Source: Streptomyces griseus subsp. griseus
GTDB taxonomy: Bacteria; Actinomycetota; Actinomycetes; Streptomycetales; Streptomycetaceae
Reading direction: 5' to 3'
Assembly: GCF_000720255.1 (NCBI RefSeq)
Contig: NZ_JOJE01000008.1
Span: forward strand, 1-64,000
Length of the DNA stretch: 64,000 nucleotides
Part shown: positions 59,166 through 64,000 of the stretch, piece after piece
How positions within the stretch are numbered: the stretch's first letter is position 1
How the letters are laid out: every line of letters starts with the position of its first letter
Made by a program: the position numbers and the translations under genes
The notes under the pieces: generated by a model
The model's database searches: none
Told to the model about the DNA's origin: nothing
Seen by the model: only the letters and a program-made list of their open reading frames with translations

Positions 59166-60041
59166 GTGGCCCCATCCTCTCGCAGGTCACAGATGTGTCG
59201 CCCCTCCAGTGGCATCAGTTCTTGACAGCATGCGGTGGTGACAGGGATTCCCATGCGGCTTCACGTTACGCGGCGGCGCGGGAGCTGCCTACGAGGCGGA
59301 GCGGCGCTGTCAGACGCGGTGAAAATGCAGGTCTCAGCGCTGACGATCTTCATCGAGATCCTGTGACACGATCTTGCGGATCGAGACCGATGGTCGTGCA
59401 CGGTTTGACGATGGTGCCGGCCGTGCCGAGGGGCCGCGAGAGGCGATCAGTCGGGGTAGGCGACGATCGCGGTCTGGAGGGACGAGCGGCCAGTACGACT
59501 GCCAGAGGCGGTGCCGCGGCCATCGGGTTCGTGATTCTGCAGAACGGGGCGACCCGGTTCACCTGAGCCGCGGAGACCGACGGATCGCCTTCTACCTCGC
59601 GCTCATTCTCGCAGCGGCCGAAACCATCTGGCCGGCGCCGACCTGGATATGACTTCAGGCGGGGCCAGCGACCTATGAGGCCGTACCACGATCACGGTCG
59701 TCGTTCCCTTGATGCTCGGGGAGCCCTTGCAGGAGATCAACGGCAGGATCCGGCGGCGCCGCGCTCAAGCCGCAGCATCCGCGACTCATACACTGTGTCG
59801 CCCCGCACGGGACCTCGGGTCCGCCTGCGCAAACGCCCGGGTGTCCAGCCACCGATGAAACGCCGTCGAACAGGACGAGAGCCTGGGCGACGCCGCCGGA
59901 GGTTGCGGCCCCGGCGATCGTTCGGGCCAGTGCGGCAGCAGCGATTCGATCCGCTACATCCTCGAAGGTCGGCGCGCCAGCTGAACTCAATGGAGGTACC
60001 ATGGAAAGCACCCCAAGCGTTCTCCTTCCTTTGGGGATCTC
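59166..60041. other. Gene-poor, compositionally mixed region left of the AAA+ gene
   Basis: No credible gene fills this 876-base stretch. Short open frames exist on both strands, but they lack family resemblance and good ribosome sites, and the usual Streptomyces third-position G/C bias is weak. The segment is patchy, with AT-richer clauses around 59320-59400 and 59560-59660. It could be degraded mobile-element DNA. I looked for the missing 5' part of the sigma factor remnant at 61522 and did not find it. Confidence 0.55.
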
Positions 60042-60073
60042 ATGTCGATCTGGACTGATTTCGGATTCGTAGG
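60002..60073 (+). CDS. Possible 23-residue leader peptide
   Basis: ATG 60002 follows ATGGAGGTACC, a better ribosome site than that of the ATPase gene. The 23-codon frame (MESTPSVLLPLGISCRSG and five more) ends at TAG 60071-60073, overlapping the ATPase start at 60042 by 32 bases in another frame. It may be a leader or simply a lucky site. Confidence 0.35.
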
Positions 60074-61358
60074 CTGCCCGTACGACACCGAGCCCATCGC
60101 AGCAACTACCGAAGGTGCTGGCCTGTTGGTCGGACGGGAAAATGAAATAGAGCAGCTGATGACGCGGCTCCAGTCCTCGACTCGGCATGCAACTGTCGAG
60201 GGACCATATGGAGTGGGAAAGACGAGCCTGATTTCCGTGGCTTGCTACAGACTCGAGAGGGCATTCAAGAGGGGCGAATCCAGCACCAACTCTCTTATTC
60301 CACTGGAAGGGTTCATAGAGCTCGCTCCGGAAACGAGCTTGGACACTTTCCAGCGAAAACTATTTTACAAAGTAGCAGATGCATTTAAAGTTCATCGCGC
60401 CAGTTTGGAATCCACGGGCCGAAGGGTACCAAAGCAAAGAGACATTGAGCGCTGGATCCATGAGCCCGTCTCCCACACCCGCACGATGGGTCTCAACACC
60501 CCCGTCCTCGGAGTCTCAGCGGGCCGCGGGAGGTCACCTACTGGCAGTAGCGCATACTCTGAATTTGGCTTTCCGCGAGCAATGAAAACTTCACTGGAGA
60601 GCTGCTTCCCCTCCCGAGCACACGGCGGTTTCATCGCGGTTATCGACAATCTGGAGCTCATGCGGACTTCCCAGAACGTCCGAATGCTGCTGGACCTGAT
60701 GCGCGACAACGTGCTGGCGCAATTGGGCATCCGCTGGATTCTATGCGGCGCCCAAGGAGTAATCCGCTCGGCCGCCGCAACGCCAAGATTGGCTGACCGC
60801 TTGGCGCACCCAATCGACATCAAGCCCATCCCGGACGCTCTCATGTCGGAGGTGATAAGCCGTAGAATCGACGCATACAAGATCACGACCAACCCGGTAA
60901 TACCTGTAGGCCCCGGCGGTTTCTGGTACCTCTACGACGTCTTCAACCGAAACCTCCGAACCGCCCTGAGATTCGCGGAGGAATTCTCCATATACCTGCG
61001 CGGGCAATTCGGCACGTCGCACGCCAAGAGTGAAGATCTTGATTTGCTTGAGGCCTGGTTGGCGGAGAATGCCGACCAGTTCCACGACACTGCGGACGAA
61101 TGGCTCGGAGAGAAGGAGTGGAAGGTATTTGACACGCTGACATCATACGGAGGCACATGTCGCCCGTGCGACGACTATCAGGATTTTGACTATAAATCAT
61201 CCGAACCAATGCGTTCCCCCATCAAAGCACTGAAAGAAGCCAACCTGATCACCTACGAGCCGGATGAGCTGAACAAGCGTCGCAAGATTGCCGCGATGAC
61301 AGCTACCGGATGGCTTGTGGCCTACGCCAGAGCGAATTACTCACCACCGGTCGCCTAA
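60042..61358 (+). CDS. AAA+ ATPase with C-terminal winged-helix-like region, foreign-looking
   Basis: A 438-residue P-loop ATPase. LLVGRENEIEQLM (28-40) is the Orc1/Cdc6- and STAND-like lead; Walker A is GPYGVGKT at 54-61; Walker B-like FIAVIDNLE at 197-205; a sensor-like segment is RWILCGAQG at 231-239; the RNLRTALRFAEE helix at 303-314 carries possible sensor 2 arginines. Residues 355-430 look like a winged helix (GEKEWKVFDTLTSYGG; PIKALKEANLITYEP). No transmembrane or nuclease domain is seen. Codon use is unlike the neighbours, with AAA, ATA, AGA and CTA codons, and the GC content is visibly lower, which suggests horizontal transfer. Function unknown; plasmid, phage or defence origin is possible. 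Confidence 0.85.
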   Translation: MSIWTDFGFVGCPYDTEPIAATTEGAGLLVGRENEIEQLMTRLQSSTRHATVEGPYGVGKTSLISVACYRLERAFKRGESSTNSLIPLEGFIELAPETSLDTFQRKLFYKVADAFKVHRASLESTGRRVPKQRDIERWIHEPVSHTRTMGLNTPVLGVSAGRGRSPTGSSAYSEFGFPRAMKTSLESCFPSRAHGGFIAVIDNLELMRTSQNVRMLLDLMRDNVLAQLGIRWILCGAQGVIRSAAATPRLADRLAHPIDIKPIPDALMSEVISRRIDAYKITTNPVIPVGPGGFWYLYDVFNRNLRTALRFAEEFSIYLRGQFGTSHAKSEDLDLLEAWLAENADQFHDTADEWLGEKEWKVFDTLTSYGGTCRPCDDYQDFDYKSSEPMRSPIKALKEANLITYEPDELNKRRKIAAMTATGWLVAYARANYSPPVA

Positions 61359-61521
61359 ATGGCCCCACTTCGACGCCGTCCGGGATCCGGGCCCGAAGCG
61401 CCCGAGCGATGGAGGCCGCTGCACGGACACCGGCGGGCGTCAAGCGCGAGTGGGCCATCCGCCGACGACCCCCTTGACGTGGTGAGTCGCTTCAAAGCGG
61501 TGCTGGGCAGCCATCCTGAAG

Positions 61522-61971
61522 ACATCGGCCGCGACGAGACAGCTGGCCGGCCGGGCCCGCCGCCGGGGCAGGGGCACCGCCCCCGCGCCGGCCGCCCCCG
61601 ACCTGGCCCGGCAGCGCGAGGTCCTCGGGGCGTTCCTGGCGGCGACGCGGGGCGGGGACTTCGAGGCGTTGGTCTCGCTGCTGCATCCGGACGTCGTCCT
61701 CACCGCCGACCGGTTCGCCGTCCCCTCGCCCGCACCGATCACCGTCAGCGGCGCCCAGCCGGTCGCCAGGGGCGCGATGGCGGCCACGGACCGGGCACGC
61801 CGCACCGGCATGGCACTGCTCGACGGGCGGGTCGGCCTGGCGATGGCCCCGCGGGGCCGGCTGCGGCTGGTCGTGGCCTTCACGATCACACCCGCCGACA
61901 TCACGGAGACCGACGTCGTCGCGGACCGGGAACGCATGGAGTGGATGGAGATCGCGGCGCTCGCGGAGTGA
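61522..61971 (+). pseudogene. 3' remnant of an ECF41/SigJ-type sigma factor
   Basis: From about 61522 the frame reads TSAATRQLAGRARRRGRG and then AFLAATRGGDFEALVSLLHP to the stop at 61969-61971. This is the end of sigma region 4 followed by the SnoaL-like C-terminal domain found in SigJ/ECF41 sigma factors. The upstream DNA has a stop in the same frame and no region 2 or region 4 helix-turn-helix. The gene has therefore lost its DNA-binding half, probably when the neighbouring ATPase segment was acquired. A start at 61669 could express a SnoaL-like fragment, but there is no good ribosome site. Confidence 0.65.
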
Positions 61972-62021
61972 CGCGCACGAGAGCCGCCCGACGCCCCCTA
62001 AACCGGCGGCGTGACCGCGGC

Positions 62022-62747
62022 TCACACGGCGCGCGCCGCCACCAGCCAGGCCGACGGCAGCACGATCCGGGTGCCGTCCGGTCGGTACTCGGTGGTGGTC
62101 AGCGGGAGTTCACCGCTCGCCAGGACGGTGAGCCCGGCCGCCCGCACCAGCTCGGGCAGCACGTCGTCGGCGACGTCACCGGGCACGATGCCGTGCCGAA
62201 GGACGGGCGCGAGCTTGGCCGGCGGGCCGTCCGGGCGCTGTGCCAGCTCCAGCAGGACGGGGCGGGCTGTCTCGGACGGTTCCACGACGAAGGCACGGCC
62301 GCGCTCACCGACGAGCGTGGCGAGCCCGTCGACCAGCGGCTGCCGGTCGTCGGGCTCGCACTGGTGCAGCACACCCCGCATGTACACGTTGGTGTCGCCC
62401 AGTTCGGCGTGCAGCGTCTCCGTCTCGGTCTTCTCGGCCGCGTCCAGCAGCCGGTACCTCGCCTGCCCCGCGGGATCGGCGCGGCGGGCGCGGTCCACGG
62501 CGGCGGCGACCAGGTCGGTGCCGACCACGTGCGGGAAGCGGTCGGCGAGGAAGCGCGTCTGTGTGCCGCTGCCGCAGCCGAGATCCACCAACGGCAGCCC
62601 GGGCTCGGTCAGCAGGGGTTCGAAGAGCGCGAGGTGCGGGCCGGCGGTCAGGGCGGGCTCCGCGTCCCAGAACACGGCGCCCGGTTCGTCGGTGGCCTCA
62701 CTCCAGAAGCCTTCCCAGGCCTGGCGGTACCGGCTCGACACGCTCAT
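62022..62747 (-). CDS. Class I SAM-dependent methyltransferase
   Basis: A 241-residue methyltransferase. Motif I is PLVDLGCGSGTQTRFLADRF near residue 52, then VVGTDLVAAAVDRARR, and GDTNVYMRGVLHQCEPDDRQ for the motif II region. The substrate is unknown. ATG 62747 follows GGGGAG. It stands alone on the reverse strand. Confidence 0.85.
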   Translation of the reverse strand: MSVSSRYRQAWEGFWSEATDEPGAVFWDAEPALTAGPHLALFEPLLTEPGLPLVDLGCGSGTQTRFLADRFPHVVGTDLVAAAVDRARRADPAGQARYRLLDAAEKTETETLHAELGDTNVYMRGVLHQCEPDDRQPLVDGLATLVGERGRAFVVEPSETARPVLLELAQRPDGPPAKLAPVLRHGIVPGDVADDVLPELVRAAGLTVLASGELPLTTTEYRPDGTRIVLPSAWLVAARAV

Positions 62748-62937
62748 GACCACTCCCCGGGTACGGCGGCGATCCGTCGTGAGTGACGGGCCAGTACGGT
62801 CTACCGCCACCTGGGGACGACGACAAGCGTGGTGCGCGATCCTTCACGCCGCGTACGAGCCGCGTACCCGAAAACACCCACTGTGCGTGCCCTGTTCAGC
62901 CGCGTACGGAGCAGACTCCCGCCCCCTGTCGTGCGGT

Positions 62938-64000
62938 TCAGCGGCGCGGTAGCGTGAGTTCGAACCACACCGTCTTGCCCGCGCCCCTGCGGCTGGCGCC
63001 CCACTCGCGGGCCAGGGTGCTCACCACGCGCAGCCCCCGCCCGAACTCGTCACCCGGCCCGGCGCTGAGCAGCGTCGGCAGCTCGTGGTCGTCGTCGTCC
63101 ACCTCGCACAGCAGCGTGTCGCCGCGCACCAGGCGCAGTTCGACGGGGCGGCCGTGGGAATGCCGTACGGCGTTGGTGACCAGTTCGCCGACGAGGAGCG
63201 CGGCGGTGTCGGCGATGCGGGCGAGGCCCCAGTCGTGCAGCTGCTCCCGGACCGCGGCGCGGGCCCGGCCCACCTCGGCGGGGTCGAGGGGGAGCCGCCA
63301 TTCCGCCACGTCGTCGGGTTCGATGCCGCCCAGGCGGGCCATCAGCAGGGCCACGTCGTCCTTGCGGCCGCCCCGGGGGTTGAGGGCGCGGATGATGGTG
63401 TCGCAGGCGTCGTCCATGGAGGCGGCCGGGTGCGCGGCGGACTCGCACAGGGTGGCCAGGCCCACGCCGATGTCCTCGCCGCGCACCTCCACGAGTCCGT
63501 CGGTGCACATCACCAGCCGGTCACCGGGCTCCACGCGCACGCGCACCGCCTCGAAGGGCACCCCGCCGACGCCGATGGGCGCGCCGGTCGGCAGGTCGAG
63601 GAGTTCGCTGCGGCCGTCCTCGGCGCGGACCAGCACCGGTGGGATGTGACCCGCGTTGGCGAGGTGCAGCTCGCTCGCGATCGGGTCGTAGACGGCGTAC
63701 AGGCAGGTCGCGAGGTAGGTGTCGCCGAGGCGCTGGGCGAGGTCGTCGAGATTGCGCAGCAGCTGGGCGGGCGGCAGGTCGAGGGCGGCCATGGTCTGTA
63801 CGGCCGTACGCAACTGGCCCATCATGGCGGCCGAGTTGAGGCCGTGGCCCATGACGTCGCCGACGACGAGCGCGGTGCGGGCGCCGGGCAGCTTGACGGA
63901 GTCGAACCAGTCGCCGCCGACGCGTCCCAGCAACGTACCCGGCAGGTAGCGGGTGGCGATGTCGCAGCCCGCCATGCGCGGCGGGATCCGCGGCAGCATG
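62938..64000 (-). CDS. SpoIIE-type PP2C phosphatase with HATPase_c domain (C-terminal part, cut by window edge)
   Basis: The visible 353 residues start inside the phosphatase domain (ATRYLPGTLLGRVGGDWFDS; VVGDVMGHGLNSAAMMGQLR; VMCTDGLVEVRGEDIGVGL, all metal-binding Asp motifs). They end with an RsbW-like ATPase domain (ELVTNAVRHSHGRPVELRLV; GRGLRVVSTLAREWGA). Such proteins act in partner-switching control of SigB-type factors: the phosphatase dephosphorylates an anti-anti-sigma protein and the kinase domain binds or inhibits its partner. Sensor domains (PAS/GAF) probably lie upstream, outside the window. Most of the N-terminus is missing. Confidence 0.9.
   Translation of the reverse strand, partial: MLPRIPPRMAGCDIATRYLPGTLLGRVGGDWFDSVKLPGARTALVVGDVMGHGLNSAAMMGQLRTAVQTMAALDLPPAQLLRNLDDLAQRLGDTYLATCLYAVYDPIASELHLANAGHIPPVLVRAEDGRSELLDLPTGAPIGVGGVPFEAVRVRVEPGDRLVMCTDGLVEVRGEDIGVGLATLCESAAHPAASMDDACDTIIRALNPRGGRKDDVALLMARLGGIEPDDVAEWRLPLDPAEVGRARAAVREQLHDWGLARIADTAALLVGELVTNAVRHSHGRPVELRLVRGDTLLCEVDDDDHELPTLLSAGPGDEFGRGLRVVSTLAREWGASRRGAGKTVWFELTLPRR

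Noticed and set aside
59166..60041. Insertion sequence left of the AAA+ gene
   Set aside because: I could not find terminal inverted repeats, a target duplication or a transposase motif; it remains only a gene-poor stretch.

Overview
The window is very high-GC DNA with strong third-position G/C bias, GTG starts, dense ATGA/GTGA stop-start overlaps and families typical of a filamentous actinomycete. These include XRE/DUF5753 regulators, ANTAR proteins, F420-type oxidoreductases, an ECF42/DGPF pair and the gvpOAFGYZJLSK gas vesicle order. I read it as chromosomal DNA of Streptomyces or a very close relative. I saw no tRNA, rRNA, CRISPR array, intact transposon or large biosynthetic cluster.

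Layout. 1-8.8 kb: 5' part of a rhamnogalacturonan lyase gene, a decayed WYL regulator, two methyltransferases, a pterin dehydratase, two XRE regulators, a GAF-ANTAR protein and a membrane M48 peptidase pair. 8.9-16.5 kb: an orphan DnaK, a GDPD phosphodiesterase, a CorA-like transporter, OsmC and a holin-like/phosphodiesterase fusion. 16.5-25 kb: two MBL-fold hydrolases, DedA, an Asp-nucleophile alpha/beta hydrolase, an aminotransferase-fold protein apparently lacking its PLP lysine, a secreted Cys-repeat protein and two sensory proteins, with two tandem-repeat arrays between genes.

25-36 kb is a general-stress block: a SigB-family sigma factor, a PoxB-like TPP enzyme, and a coupled operon of a DUF2795 protein, a CBS protein, a membrane protein, a PfpI-like protein and a large catalase. 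It also holds a baeRF-type protein, an ABC-F ATPase and a histidine phosphatase. 37.8-43.2 kb is a complete ten-gene gas vesicle operon. 43.3-47.9 kb is a coupled operon of NDH-2-type dehydrogenase, transketolase and LigD polymerase domain. By eye I find five sites of the form GNNT-N15-GGGNNN (three with exact GGGTAC) in front of genes in the 26-48 kb block. This suggests that the sigma factor encoded here, or a paralogue, controls much of the block.

48-59 kb: an LLM oxidoreductase, an SDR and small membrane protein, VOC, the DGPF/ECF42 pair, a GNAT, and a four-peptidase operon (M55-M20-S9-S66) likely for peptide or D-amino-acid peptide catabolism. 59.2-61.5 kb is an AT-richer, gene-poor patch with one foreign-looking AAA+ ATPase, abutting a truncated sigma factor gene. 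The window closes with a methyltransferase and a SpoIIE-type phosphatase/kinase cut by the right edge. Functions are family assignments from reading the translations; no database search was run.
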